From the NCBI RefSeq assembly GCF_020905345.1, contig NZ_JAJJMO010000001.1:868001-932000 (forward strand): DNA of 64,000 nucleotides, written 5' to 3'. This DNA is from Flavobacterium pisciphilum (GTDB lineage Bacteria > Bacteroidota > Bacteroidia > Flavobacteriales > Flavobacteriaceae). Within the stretch, counting starts at the first letter, position 1, and every line of letters starts with the position of its first letter. Both the position numbers and the translations under genes were made by a program. The notes beneath the pieces were generated by a model. It made no database searches. It was not told the origin of the DNA and saw only the letters and a program-made list of their open reading frames with translations. Below, in pieces: positions 55,812 to 64,000 of this stretch.

Positions 55812-57128
55812 CTAGAATATTCCAATATAATATTGATCTGCACCAGCAGTTACTTTTGCACCTACAGTACCATTAGGGCTTGTAGAATTTACATCATATA
55901 TATAGATGTTACCTTGTACTCCAACTGGAGTTAATGCAATATAGAATTTTCCGTCTCTTACAACTGAATTTTGGTATTGTTGCAACCATAATCCTTTAGG
56001 CACATTTAAATCAACAATTGTGTTTGTTTTAAAGTCTACTCTTGCTAATCCCCATGCAGCAGAATAAGTAGGCTCTCCACTTGGATTAACACCAATCTGA
56101 ATTTTATCTTCACCTATTTTCTCATAAGGAATATAACCAATTCCGTTACCAGCATAAAACCAACCATTACTAGAAGCATCTCTACCTAATAATCCGCTTA
56201 CACTATATTTATACGTTTCATTATATTTACCATCTTTAATTTTTACAATGTTTAACTCTTTTCCGTTACTTACCATTTGCATGATTTCACCCTCTTCGTT
56301 AAAGTGTTGCGTAGGAGTACGGTAACCATTTGTAGCTCCCTTAACATGTGAAGTACTAATTACAGTAGCGTTAGTTAAACTTGGATAATCAAGGACAAGG
56401 GTAAAAGTCTTATCTGTTTCCCCTGCTTTACCAGTTGCAGCATTAAACTTGCTAACAGATGCTCCATAATACAATTTATTTCCAGAAATAACAGGACAGT
56501 CAATACGAGAAATGTAATATCCTTCGCTAGCCAAAGTTCCAGGAAGAACTAAATCAATATCTTTTTTAAAGTTAGTACCAAAATTCATTGCTTCTAAGTC
56601 AAGAATACCGATAGCAACAGTCATTTTGTGTTTTAAATAATCTTTTTTATCAGCTCCACCATATTCAGCAACAGCAGCGATATTATGTACAGATCCTACT
56701 TTATCATTCATTTTTGTAAAACGAACAGCCTTTACTCCTAATGGAATAGAAGAATCAAAAGTAGTTATTTTTGTATAATTATCTCCACCAGTGTACGTTA
56801 ACTTATCGATAGTACCAATTGTATAATTAAGACTATAAACGATAGAACCATCTGTAGATGTAAATACTCTAGCTGTACGAGATGAAGTCATCGAATATCC
56901 TTTTCCTGAATATGAAATTTCACCTTGAGAAAGATCAGTAATACCTTGAAGATAAGTACCCGATATACTACCTGAACCACTAGCAAATGCCAATTGGAAA
57001 TCTTTTTTTACTCCAGTTGTTGGAGCAACATCCCCATCATTATCGTTATTACTACATGAGCTCAGTAATGCTATAGCAAAAGCTCCTGTTAGTAATGTGC
57101 TTTTTAAATTTCTAAATTTGATTTTCAT
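55812..57128 (-). CDS. DUF4374-domain lipoprotein
   Basis: A 438-residue lipoprotein with signal peptide TGAFAIALLSSCSNNDNDG (Cys ~25). The rest is repetitive beta structure, a propeller-like fold with strands such as KLYYGASVSKFNAATG and GWFYAGNGIGYIPYE. DUF4374 proteins accompany siderophore or haem-type TonB receptors in Bacteroidota. It starts 9 nt after the receptor gene and is its operon partner, probably binding the same substrate at the cell surface. Confidence 0.87.
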   Translation of the reverse strand: MKIKFRNLKSTLLTGAFAIALLSSCSNNDNDGDVAPTTGVKKDFQLAFASGSGSISGTYLQGITDLSQGEISYSGKGYSMTSSRTARVFTSTDGSIVYSLNYTIGTIDKLTYTGGDNYTKITTFDSSIPLGVKAVRFTKMNDKVGSVHNIAAVAEYGGADKKDYLKHKMTVAIGILDLEAMNFGTNFKKDIDLVLPGTLASEGYYISRIDCPVISGNKLYYGASVSKFNAATGKAGETDKTFTLVLDYPSLTNATVISTSHVKGATNGYRTPTQHFNEEGEIMQMVSNGKELNIVKIKDGKYNETYKYSVSGLLGRDASSNGWFYAGNGIGYIPYEKIGEDKIQIGVNPSGEPTYSAAWGLARVDFKTNTIVDLNVPKGLWLQQYQNSVVRDGKFYIALTPVGVQGNIYIYDVNSTSPNGTVGAKVTAGADQYYIGIF

Positions 57129-57137
57129 TGCAATTAT

Positions 57138-59723
57138 TTATTTTGAAGTTAATGAATATGTTAATTTGGCATAAAATGCCCTACCTGGTTTTTGCAAACC
57201 AAAATTGTCAAATATTTGTTGATCGAATATGTTTTTTGCATCCACACTAATTGTGAATTTATTAGAAGGAAAAGTATATGCAACCCCTATGCTATTAGAA
57301 AATTGTGTCGGAATATAGTCTAAGTTCTTACCACCCACATTGGCCCAATTCCTAAGAAATTCATCGACATAACTGATGTTATAATAAATAGAAGCTTTTG
57401 ATTTTTTTGCAAATAAATCATCCTGATAATAAACTGCATTAATATTGAATTTAAACGAAGGCTCGTTTCTTATTTGCATACGATAAAATAAATATGGAGC
57501 ACCATTAACATCATACTTCGTATTAAACAAAGCATCAAACTTTGAGACATTAAAAGAAAGATTAAACTTCTTCGCATAATCATAAATAATCTCAGCATCT
57601 ATACCACGAGACATTACATTCTCAAGATTTTCAAATTGCGAATAAGTAAAACTTCCCGCTCTTATCGACTCTCTAATCATTCCTCTTGTATCTCTATAAA
57701 AAAGAGATGCATTTAATCGAATTGAATGCTCATTAAATCTTAATCCACTCCAGTTTACCCCAATATTTGCATTATAACTTGTCTCTGGTTTTAATTCACC
57801 AGCGGGAGCAAGTAAATTATCATTAACATTACCAAATAACTCGTTAGGACTAGGTAAGCGCATTGCTTTCTCAGCAGATCCTAACAAAAATAAATTAGGG
57901 TTTAACTCATAAGACAAAGTAATACCGTAACCGCTAAAATCAGATTTTTTAGTAAATACCCTCATTTCGTAATTAGGAACACCTGGAGTAATATCTTTTC
58001 TATAAGGCTCGTTTGAAGTAGCTTTTTGGAAATAATGTTTGTAAAAAATATTCGTTCTCAATTTTTGAGAAAAAGCGAGATTCTCATAAGTAAACGAAAC
58101 GATATTTTTTTGTAGATCTCTTGTATTAGTTAATAATTGCATCCCCAAAGGCTCCAATTCATCCGATATACCACGTATAAAATTATTATACATATAATTA
58201 GCATATACTGTATTGTTGCTATTGATTTCATACCCAAAATTTGTACGAACGAACAACGTCTTATCAGTATTAATACCTAGTGTTTTAGCACTTGCTACCT
58301 CAGCACCACTAGTATACTTTACATAAGTTCCGTCAGGGTACATCAATGGTTTCCCCCTCCAATCATACATAACACCTACCGTATCAATTGCTTGTCTTTT
58401 TAAATAAGAATAACTACCATCTAACTTAAACGATAATCCTTTAGTAAATAAATCACTCTTACTATATGTTAATGTTGCTATATTAGAATTACGTCTGGTA
58501 TGACGATCCCCATACACATTATCCATAGTAATACCATGTTGAACTTCTTTATAATCTCTTGATAAAATACCACCAATCATGAATCTATCAGCCCATTTAA
58601 CATCAGTAAAACCAACTTCTACCTTAGTACCGTATGACTTATAGGCATCATGAAAACGCTTTGCACGTTGATCGGTTGTCGTCTTACCAGTATAATCCTT
58701 GAAAGCAATACTTTTACCCCAAACTTCATAATTGTTATCACTATAATTATAAAAAGCAGAAGCGTCAACTGTAAAACCATTCTCTTTTCTGTAATTACTT
58801 GCAATATTCCATTGATGCGTATTAAATGAACCAAGAGAATAAGATGTTACAAGAGAGTTTCTAGTTTTTTTCTTTAAAATAATATTTATCGCCCCACCCA
58901 ATGCATCTTCAGAAAGATTAGCAGGAACTACTCCTTTATAAACTTCAATACGATCAATTAAAGCTGGTGGAATACTATTTAAAGAATATGAAGAACCAAA
59001 ATTTGAAGCAGGAATACCATCAATAAAAACCTTTACTGCATTACCTGATAAACCATTAATATTATAATCAATTTTAGATCCTAATCCCCCATCTTGCCTG
59101 ATACGAACCCCTGCTGAACGATCCAGTAATTCATTGGTTTGTATGGATTGCAAAGCCATCTTTTGAGTCTCGATAACATTTACAGCAAATCCCTTAGTCT
59201 CAACCTCTTTTTTCTCAGTCTTAACATTAATTATAACTTCCTTTAAGCCTAAACTTGCTGAAGGCTCAACGATTAGCAAAATCCTTTCGCTACTCCCTTT
59301 AAAATGTACATTAATGCTTTTTCTGGTAATTTCGATAGAACTTACTTCAATTTCATAATGTCCATGTGCAAGACCTTTAAACTCAAATTTTCCTTCATCA
59401 TCAGTAATCATCTGATGATTGGTATTTTTAACAGCAACCGCTGCATAAGTAATTGGAGTTCCGTTTTCTAATTTTAAGATTCCAGAAAGAGTTCCATTTT
59501 GTGCTAATAATCCTGATGGTAAAAAAAACAGGCAAAGAAATAATAAACCAAATTTTAGAGATTGTGATAATGTACAATTCTTTTTAAAAACTAATATATT
59601 TTCATTAACCGAAGAATTAGTTCTTGTATTTAACCTAAAAACAAAAGCACAACTATTTATTATACAGATGGTTATTATATTTTTGATTGCTATAAAACAA
59701 TCTATGTAGTTTTTGGAACCCAT
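57138..59723 (-). CDS. TonB-dependent receptor, siderophore/iron-type
   Basis: An 861-residue outer-membrane receptor. A hydrophobic signal segment (FGLLFLCLFFLPSGLLAQ) appears only at ~57-74; no ATG lies closer to it than the one at 59723, so either the signal peptide has a long n-region or translation starts at a non-standard codon. Then come a carboxypeptidase-like domain (~77-160), the plug (~175-285: LDRSAGVRIRQDGGLG, VKVFIDGIPASNFGSSYSL, VYKGVVPANLSEDALGGAINI) and a barrel ending KLTYSLTSK. With DUF4374 downstream and a divergent AraC regulator, a xenosiderophore or iron-complex substrate is likely. Confidence 0.9.
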   Translation of the reverse strand: MGSKNYIDCFIAIKNIITICIINSCAFVFRLNTRTNSSVNENILVFKKNCTLSQSLKFGLLFLCLFFLPSGLLAQNGTLSGILKLENGTPITYAAVAVKNTNHQMITDDEGKFEFKGLAHGHYEIEVSSIEITRKSINVHFKGSSERILLIVEPSASLGLKEVIINVKTEKKEVETKGFAVNVIETQKMALQSIQTNELLDRSAGVRIRQDGGLGSKIDYNINGLSGNAVKVFIDGIPASNFGSSYSLNSIPPALIDRIEVYKGVVPANLSEDALGGAINIILKKKTRNSLVTSYSLGSFNTHQWNIASNYRKENGFTVDASAFYNYSDNNYEVWGKSIAFKDYTGKTTTDQRAKRFHDAYKSYGTKVEVGFTDVKWADRFMIGGILSRDYKEVQHGITMDNVYGDRHTRRNSNIATLTYSKSDLFTKGLSFKLDGSYSYLKRQAIDTVGVMYDWRGKPLMYPDGTYVKYTSGAEVASAKTLGINTDKTLFVRTNFGYEINSNNTVYANYMYNNFIRGISDELEPLGMQLLTNTRDLQKNIVSFTYENLAFSQKLRTNIFYKHYFQKATSNEPYRKDITPGVPNYEMRVFTKKSDFSGYGITLSYELNPNLFLLGSAEKAMRLPSPNELFGNVNDNLLAPAGELKPETSYNANIGVNWSGLRFNEHSIRLNASLFYRDTRGMIRESIRAGSFTYSQFENLENVMSRGIDAEIIYDYAKKFNLSFNVSKFDALFNTKYDVNGAPYLFYRMQIRNEPSFKFNINAVYYQDDLFAKKSKASIYYNISYVDEFLRNWANVGGKNLDYIPTQFSNSIGVAYTFPSNKFTISVDAKNIFDQQIFDNFGLQKPGRAFYAKLTYSLTSK

Positions 59724-59756
59724 TACAAAGTAAAATTGGTATTATTAATTCAAGTG

Positions 59757-59764
59757 CAAACTTA
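59757..59764 (-). promoter_or_regulatory. -7 element of the TonB receptor operon
   Basis: On the minus strand TAAGTTTG matches TAnnTTTG. Initiation near 59750 would give a ~25-nt leader before the ATG at 59723 and so supports that long start. Confidence 0.45.
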
Positions 59765-59863
59765 CCCCTAGTCAGTCAGGATAAGGGTTTCAAATACGGA
59801 TTATAACTTACACAAAAAGGATTGTTTTTATTTAGACTCAATACATATATGAAATATATAGCG

Positions 59864-59871
59864 TATATTTG
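59864..59871 (+). promoter_or_regulatory. -7 element of the AraC regulator gene
   Basis: TATATTTG matches TAnnTTTG, 24 nt before the ATG at 59895. No -33 TTG at 19 nt. Confidence 0.45.
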
Positions 59872-59894
59872 CACATAATAAAGTAAGAATTTCC

Positions 59895-60947
59895 ATGCAA
59901 CTTAAAACCACGATAAAAGATAAAAATTATAAACTCTGTGACCAGATGTTTTTTGGAGAAGAAAACCAGACTTATGATCTTATCGAAGAAATCAATACCT
60001 ATAATGACCCTGAATATGGTACTATAAAAGACAGCCATACATTAGCTGGGCCATTTTTCATAAATTATATTGAGTTAGATTTACTTAAGCCTATCAAAAT
60101 TGAATATTATACAGATGAACCTGTCATACAAATGTTCTTTTTTATGAAAGGGTGTTCTAATCTCATGCATCATCAAATACACCACTTACCTGCTGGAACA
60201 AAACTGGCAAAACTTCCTGCTACTACAGCAGTACTAGAATATCTTTCGATATTAATCCCGCAAGATGCCTATACCACACTTGTTGATTCATTAGATTTAG
60301 ATTTCGAATTCATCTCGACTTGCTCTAATGAAAATCCTGCAAAGCAAATAAAATATAGCGAAATCATGTCGCCAGAAATTTTAACTGCTGTAAGAGATAT
60401 TGTTTCTTGCGAAAGAACAGGGCATTTTCGTAGAATGTACATGGAAACAAAAGTTACAGAGTTAGTGTTACTACAACTAGAACAGTTAACGCAAACACTA
60501 AATACTTCTATTAACATTCCAAAAATTGACATAGAAAGAATGCATCATGCTAGAGAATTGGTTACACAAAATATTGTTACACCTTGCTCTCTAATTGACC
60601 TTGCTCGTAAAGTGGGAACCAATGAATTTAAGTTGAAGAAATACTTTAAAGAACTATTTGGTACAACCGTTTTTGGATACTTAAACGAACTAAAAATGAA
60701 CGAGGCCAAACAAAAATTATTAAAGGAAGAACTTAATATATATCAAGTAGCCGAATCACTGGGATATAAAACTCCTAATCATTTTAGTACAGCATTCCGT
60801 AAATATTTTGGTTATTCGCCTAGTCAAATCAAGAGTCAGGCTAATCAAATAGGCACCAGCTTTGCAAAAGCAAAAGAAGTAATAATTGGTATCTTCTGCC
60901 CGCTTTTCACAGAAGTATCAGCCTTAGATGTATTACTTATTTATTAA
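59895..60947 (+). CDS. AraC-family regulator (PchR-like)
   Basis: A 350-residue regulator. The N-terminal ~200 residues form a ligand-binding region with the family pattern QMFFFMKGCSNLMHHQ. The C-terminal two-HTH DNA-binding domain (~215-320) shows SLIDLARKVGTNEFKLKKYFKELFG and IYQVAESLGYKTPNHFSTAFRKYFGYSPSQ (each motif is longer than quoted in core form: LARKVGTNEFKLKKYF and VAESLGYKTPNHFSTAF). Such PchR-like proteins activate siderophore-receptor genes when the iron-loaded siderophore is bound. It lies divergent from the receptor/DUF4374 operon, with a 171-nt shared region. Confidence 0.9.
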   Translation: MQLKTTIKDKNYKLCDQMFFGEENQTYDLIEEINTYNDPEYGTIKDSHTLAGPFFINYIELDLLKPIKIEYYTDEPVIQMFFFMKGCSNLMHHQIHHLPAGTKLAKLPATTAVLEYLSILIPQDAYTTLVDSLDLDFEFISTCSNENPAKQIKYSEIMSPEILTAVRDIVSCERTGHFRRMYMETKVTELVLLQLEQLTQTLNTSINIPKIDIERMHHARELVTQNIVTPCSLIDLARKVGTNEFKLKKYFKELFGTTVFGYLNELKMNEAKQKLLKEELNIYQVAESLGYKTPNHFSTAFRKYFGYSPSQIKSQANQIGTSFAKAKEVIIGIFCPLFTEVSALDVLLIY

Positions 60948-61111
60948 AAAAACACCAACTCATTCATTTCAATCAAGTTGCATTTCTGAGTTATCTGCTA
61001 TCTCTTTTCTTTATTTTATTAACAAAGAAAAGGATGTCACTATTATATATAGTAAGTTAGAAATTTAGCAACCAAACCTTTCTATCCTGATTTTTGCCTT
61101 TTAGAAAACCC

Positions 61112-61582
61112 TTACCCTTTTTTAGTAGAAAATAAATTTTCTACTACCCAAGCAGGGCCAATCATTAAAAACTGAAGGTCTTTTAAGAAAGATGGTTTTT
61201 TACCTTCAATATTATGTCCATAAAATTGACCAATCCATGCGATAACAAAAACACCAATAGAAAAAATCCATAATGGGAAAACCTGCCCGATATAATAATT
61301 CACAACTAGACAAATTGCAGATAAAATAGCAATCTTAAAAGCCATTGCAACTGACAATCGGATATAAAAAACAAGAACAAAAAGCAACACCACCGCAGCC
61401 CAATTCTCGATTATTGGAGCATTCAGTTTTAAAGTATTGGCAATAAAACCACTCGGAATACACATCAATAAACCTACAATCGAAAAGTAAATAGCCGGAA
61501 CACATACATAATGTATTGCTTTGTTCTTCGGATTCTGATGACTTACTGCATATTCTTCAAACCATTGTTCTAACGTTCTCAT
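61112..61582 (-). CDS. DUF962 (Mpo1-like) membrane protein
   Basis: A 156-residue membrane protein of the Mpo1/DUF962 family. The diagnostic start RTLEQWFEEYAVSHQNPKN and IHYVCVPAIYFSIVG (conserved His) is followed by four hydrophobic segments and the closing AWIGQFYGHNIEGKKPSFL with the second conserved His, then IGPAWVVENL. In yeast, Mpo1 is an iron-dependent dioxygenase of 2-hydroxy fatty acids. The bacterial role is unproven. Length and motifs are complete. Confidence 0.9.
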   Translation of the reverse strand: MRTLEQWFEEYAVSHQNPKNKAIHYVCVPAIYFSIVGLLMCIPSGFIANTLKLNAPIIENWAAVVLLFVLVFYIRLSVAMAFKIAILSAICLVVNYYIGQVFPLWIFSIGVFVIAWIGQFYGHNIEGKKPSFLKDLQFLMIGPAWVVENLFSTKKG

Positions 61583-61739
61583 ATTTCAGGCTTTAGGCAT
61601 ACGTAAATCTAATAAAATTTCTTTTTAGTTTATCGATTTAGGAAATTTTATTCAGAAAGGTATTGTTCAGGGAGATTCAAAGAGACTAAGGCTATAAGTT
61701 ATATAGTAACAAAGACTACTGTTTGTGTGTGAAATAATT

Positions 61740-61757
61740 ACAATTACACCCAATACA
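61740..61757. repeat. 18-bp direct repeat, left copy, flanking the GIY-YIG region
   Basis: ACAATTACACCCAATACA is identical to 62335-62352. The two copies bracket the hairpin element and the GIY-YIG gene. Confidence 0.75.
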
Positions 61758-61780
61758 ATACAATACAATACAATACAATC
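61751..61780. repeat. pentanucleotide microsatellite (CAATA)n
   Basis: Five CAATA units and a closing CAATC in tandem, extending out of the left direct repeat. A slippage-prone tract. Confidence 0.9.
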
Positions 61781-61789
61781 TCAATCTTG

Positions 61790-61916
61790 TCTCTGCACAA
61801 TCTTGTCATTCTGAGGAACGAAGAATCTCTACAATCTATTCCACACAAAGAAAATTATATTGGAGAGTTTCTCGTGGAGATTCCTCCTACGTCGGAAAGA
61901 CAAGATTGTGCAGAGA
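61790..61916. repeat. 127-bp hairpin element with 18-bp perfect terminal inverted repeats
   Basis: Arms TCTCTGCACAATCTTGTC (61790-61807) and GACAAGATTGTGCAGAGA (61899-61916) are perfect complements. Inside lie CATTCTGAGGAACGAAGAATCTC and a partly matching GAGATTCCTCCTACGTCGG (first motif quoted in part: GAGGAACGAAGAATCTC). The build is MITE- or REP-like; related sequence is at 55395 and 55533. It is 94 nt upstream of the GIY-YIG gene. Confidence 0.8.
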
Positions 61917-62010
61917 AAGACTATACAAACCTAGTTTATGAAAAGTTAACAATTAAATAAATTGTAAGTTTTAACTTTCTTTATTTAAAATATCATATTA
62001 ACTTAGCCTA

Positions 62011-62325
62011 ATGCAAATACATGAAGGATATCACACATATTATATTTATATAATCACAAATAAAGCAAAAACAGTTTTATATATTGGTGTAACCAATAAC
62101 TTAAAAATAAGACTAGGACAACATAAAAAAAACATATTAGTCGGTAATAAAACTTTTGCCTCAAAGTATAATGTCCAATTTTTGCTTTACTTCGAAAAAT
62201 TCACATGGATTCAACTAGCTATTGCAAGAGAAAAAGAAATAAAAGGATGGAAAAGAGATAAAAAAATACAACTTATAAAATCAATCAACCCCGATCTAAA
62301 TTTCTTAGATTTTCTATTTGAATAA
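62011..62325 (+). CDS. single-domain GIY-YIG nuclease family protein
   Basis: A 104-residue protein made of one GIY-YIG nuclease domain: YYIYIITN supplies the first motif strand and LYIGVTNNLKIRLGQH the YIG strand with the catalytic Arg (~41) and His. A closing REKEIKGWKRDKKIQLI carries the conserved Glu. It has no extra DNA-binding domain, so targeting would need a partner or DNA structure. The gene lies between identical 18-bp repeats, just after a 127-bp hairpin element. Relatives of the YhbQ type are common but of unknown function. Association with the repeats is the point of interest. Confidence 0.9.
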   Translation: MQIHEGYHTYYIYIITNKAKTVLYIGVTNNLKIRLGQHKKNILVGNKTFASKYNVQFLLYFEKFTWIQLAIAREKEIKGWKRDKKIQLIKSINPDLNFLDFLFE

Positions 62326-62334
62326 TCCAAAAAA

Positions 62335-62352
62335 ACAATTACACCCAATACA
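62335..62352. repeat. 18-bp direct repeat, right copy
   Basis: ACAATTACACCCAATACA, 10 nt after the GIY-YIG stop codon, identical to 61740-61757. The 18-bp length is longer than expected by chance over 600 bp, even in AT-rich DNA. Confidence 0.75.
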
Positions 62353-62393
62353 TTCTCAAACTTACTTCCCTATAAATACAAATTATCAATCAC

Positions 62394-63644
62394 TTAACCA
62401 ATAGAAACCTCAGCACCTTTCTGATTGTAGTCAAAAATAGTATCCCATAATTCATCAATTGTAACAAGAGCTTTCTCTAATGAGATGACTTCCCATTTTC
62501 CGTTTTTTTCTATACCTAGCCCAATACTTTTTAATTTCAACAAAGCATCATTTACATCAAAATCCAGTTCTGTATCTAACTTTGTTTTAAACCAAGATTC
62601 AATCTGATTATCGAGTTCTTCAGCTGTCAAAGGATTTTTACTTCTATTCAAAAATACATAAGCTAGAATAGTCTCCTTTAATATTTCTTCTTCTGAAGAG
62701 TTCAATAAAGAATAAAACACACCACTATTATTTCCTACATTCTTAAAATAAAGACTATCTGAAAGCATCTTAGAATACTTAATCTTTTTATTTACAAAAT
62801 TACTGTACTGACGAAATAAGTAAGCAGACAATACTCCTAATGCAATTAAACCTTGATTAAGCGATGTTTTGCTATTTAATAAATCTATCGCTTCTCCCGA
62901 TTGGTATGCTCCATACATACCTATTAATGCAGGAATAACAGTTGTACTCAATAACGAAACACCTCCAAAAATACCTGGAACCCATAATAATAATTTATCA
63001 CTAGTCGACATCATAGGAATCGCATTAGGAAAAATCGTTTCGAGGTCATTTTTAGGAACACGCTTAAATATTTTTAAAACTACTGTTCCGGGATCAATAG
63101 GTCCTTTTCCTAATTTTACTTTTTTCTCACTAAGATAATCCGCATCATTATAATTTAGATAAATCATAACACGATCATAGTATTCTATCTCTATTTCTTT
63201 CTTCCAGAAAATAAATTTAGTTACCGTTTCTTTTGCCTTGTGATGTCCTCTAACATACAATTCATAATCTTTAAAAGCATTAAAATCTATAGCAAGATTC
63301 AAACCTATTAAATCCGATTCTTTAAAAGCTTCATCTAAAGTTTCCTTATCAATACGAGTATAATTACCATCGGCTAAAACTGTTTTAAGTGTTTCTTTAA
63401 AAACACCAAAGTCACTTTTACCGATAAATCCTTCTCGCTCTTTTGAGCTTAAATCAGGATCAAATAAAGCATAGTTTTGTTTTAGATTACGATTAAGATT
63501 AAAAGCTTCATAATGGTAATAATGTTCGATGATATCGAAGAGCTTATTAAAATCATTAACTCTTTTTTTGTCTTCTGGGAAAGAGTTTATTTGTTGCTCG
63601 AGTAAGAACTCCTTATTAAAAGGAATATAATGTTCTTGCTTCAT
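62394..63644 (-). CDS. TMEM143/DUF3754-family membrane protein
   Basis: A 416-residue protein of the TMEM143 (DUF3754) family. The N-terminus EHYIPFNKEFLLEQQI, the repeated soluble part with YDRVMIYLNYND, KLGKGPIDPGTVVLKIFKRVPKNDLE (core GPIDPGTVVLKIFKRVP), and two hydrophobic segments at ~220-275 (GVSLLSTTVIPALIGMYGAY, NQGLIALGVLSAYLFRQY) are characteristic. The C-terminal ~120 residues are cytoplasmic, with a small winged-helix-like end. Function is unknown in the whole family. It has its own -7 element and appears to be monocistronic. Confidence 0.87.
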   Translation of the reverse strand: MKQEHYIPFNKEFLLEQQINSFPEDKKRVNDFNKLFDIIEHYYHYEAFNLNRNLKQNYALFDPDLSSKEREGFIGKSDFGVFKETLKTVLADGNYTRIDKETLDEAFKESDLIGLNLAIDFNAFKDYELYVRGHHKAKETVTKFIFWKKEIEIEYYDRVMIYLNYNDADYLSEKKVKLGKGPIDPGTVVLKIFKRVPKNDLETIFPNAIPMMSTSDKLLLWVPGIFGGVSLLSTTVIPALIGMYGAYQSGEAIDLLNSKTSLNQGLIALGVLSAYLFRQYSNFVNKKIKYSKMLSDSLYFKNVGNNSGVFYSLLNSSEEEILKETILAYVFLNRSKNPLTAEELDNQIESWFKTKLDTELDFDVNDALLKLKSIGLGIEKNGKWEVISLEKALVTIDELWDTIFDYNQKGAEVSIG

Positions 63645-63693
63645 ATTGTATTCTGGGGGCTAAAATTTATTGATACTTTTGATTCTAAGGCAC

Positions 63694-63701
63694 CAAAGAT
63701 A
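63694..63701 (-). promoter_or_regulatory. -7 element of the TMEM143-like gene
   Basis: On the minus strand TATCTTTG, followed by GTGCC, is a textbook flavobacterial -7 element, 50 nt before the ATG at 63644. Confidence 0.55.
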
Positions 63702-63835
63702 CAAGGCTTTTATTTAACCTAAAAGATTAGTAAGACAAAGGTTTAAAAGAATTTTGTTCACATAAAAACAATCATACTATTCTCTTTATAACACTAAAAA
63801 AGCAACCGTTATCTGATTTTAATGTCAAAAAATAA

Positions 63836-63871
63836 AAAATGCGCAAAAGTCAAAAGACTATTACGCATTAC
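63836..63871. terminator. hairpin downstream of the partial gene at the window end
   Basis: AATGCG and CGCATT pair, and inside them AGTC and GACT pair around AAAA, with a small internal loop. It lies ~45 nt past the stop of the partial minus-strand gene. Confidence 0.45.
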
Positions 63872-63913
63872 AAAACAATTAACTCATTACAAGTTAACTA
63901 AATAAAATCTTGC

Positions 63914-64000
63914 TTACTTCAAGAAGTAATCAGCATCAATTAAACGATTTCCTGTATCGTCATAAACTGCATAATTAAAACCACCCTGAATACAGTAAGA
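63914..64000 (-). CDS. C-terminal end of an unidentified protein
   Basis: The minus-strand frame enters from the window edge and stops at 63914-63916. The visible 28 residues end YAVYDDTGNRLIDADYFLK and include CIQGGFNY. Too short to identify; a secreted or surface protein is possible. Confidence 0.6.
   Translation of the reverse strand, partial: SYCIQGGFNYAVYDDTGNRLIDADYFLK

Noticed and set aside
61751..61917. CRISPR-like repeat cluster near 61.7 kb
   Set aside because: The repeats are a 5-bp tandem and one long inverted repeat; there are no evenly spaced 20-40-bp repeats with unique spacers and no cas genes.

Overview
The window looks like chromosomal DNA from a member of the Bacteroidota, most probably Flavobacteriaceae (Flavobacterium or a close relative). 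Evidence read from the sequence: AT-rich DNA, few Shine-Dalgarno sites, repeated matches to the Bacteroidota -7 promoter element TAnnTTTG (once with a -33 TTG at exactly 19 nt), SusC/FecA-type TonB receptors with carboxypeptidase-like N-termini, lipoproteins starting C-S/N-D-D-D, and families typical of the phylum (RteC, DUF1896, DUF3945/DUF4099, DUF4374, DUF4625, LytTR pairs).

Layout. (1) 1-13.1 kb: a stress-type gene set, all on the plus strand: the end of an AraC regulator, pgi, an iron-type alcohol dehydrogenase, a bestrophin channel, a class II UvrA without UvrB-binding domain, uvrB, a CPA1 Na+/H+ antiporter split by a one-base frameshift, an RteC protein and a nitroreductase. (2) 13.1-27.1 kb: minus-strand backbone of a Bacteroidota integrative conjugative element: a second RteC, two HTH proteins, DUF4099/DUF3945 protein, TopB-like topoisomerase, ORF6N/PLD-like protein, DUF1896 protein and a 1.8k-residue methylase-helicase. 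One opposite-strand cargo gene (541 aa, HEAT-like start, HEPN-like RX4H end) sits inside it. No integrase, relaxase or tra gene is in view, so only part of the element is visible; the stress genes are probably its cargo (inference). (3) 27.4-36.7 kb: a small secondary-metabolite locus. A 2373-aa NRPS (dead A-domain remnant, then A-T-C-A-T-R) lies divergent from a SAM O-methyltransferase and a shortened EthD-like gene, and is followed by a GNAT protein. A dipeptide aldehyde that could cyclise to a pyrazinone is the simplest predicted product. (4) 36.7-42.9 kb: a metal (probably zinc) acquisition operon: His-rich small protein, DUF4625 lipoprotein, TonB receptor, second DUF4625 lipoprotein and an AztD-like beta-propeller lipoprotein.

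(5) 43-55.3 kb: ordinary chromosomal genes: LytTR response regulator and LytS-like kinase, CPBP protease, NodB-type deacetylase, YdjM-like protein, GT2 synthase, TlpA thioredoxin, nagA, a divergent HxlR/flavodoxin-like reductase pair, MarR and GNAT, and an EamA exporter. (6) 55.3-64 kb: a low-complexity repeat tract, an iron/siderophore-type uptake locus (DUF4374 lipoprotein, TonB receptor, divergent AraC regulator), a DUF962 membrane protein, a GIY-YIG nuclease gene bracketed by repeats, a TMEM143/DUF3754 protein and the 3' end of one more minus-strand gene.

Best candidates for something new: the AusA-like flavobacterial NRPS with its in-frame vestigial A domain; the GIY-YIG gene with an 18-bp direct repeat, hairpin element and dispersed relatives; the HEPN-like cargo gene in the conjugative element; and the class II UvrA placed directly before uvrB. 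All assignments come from reading motifs by eye; no database search was run.
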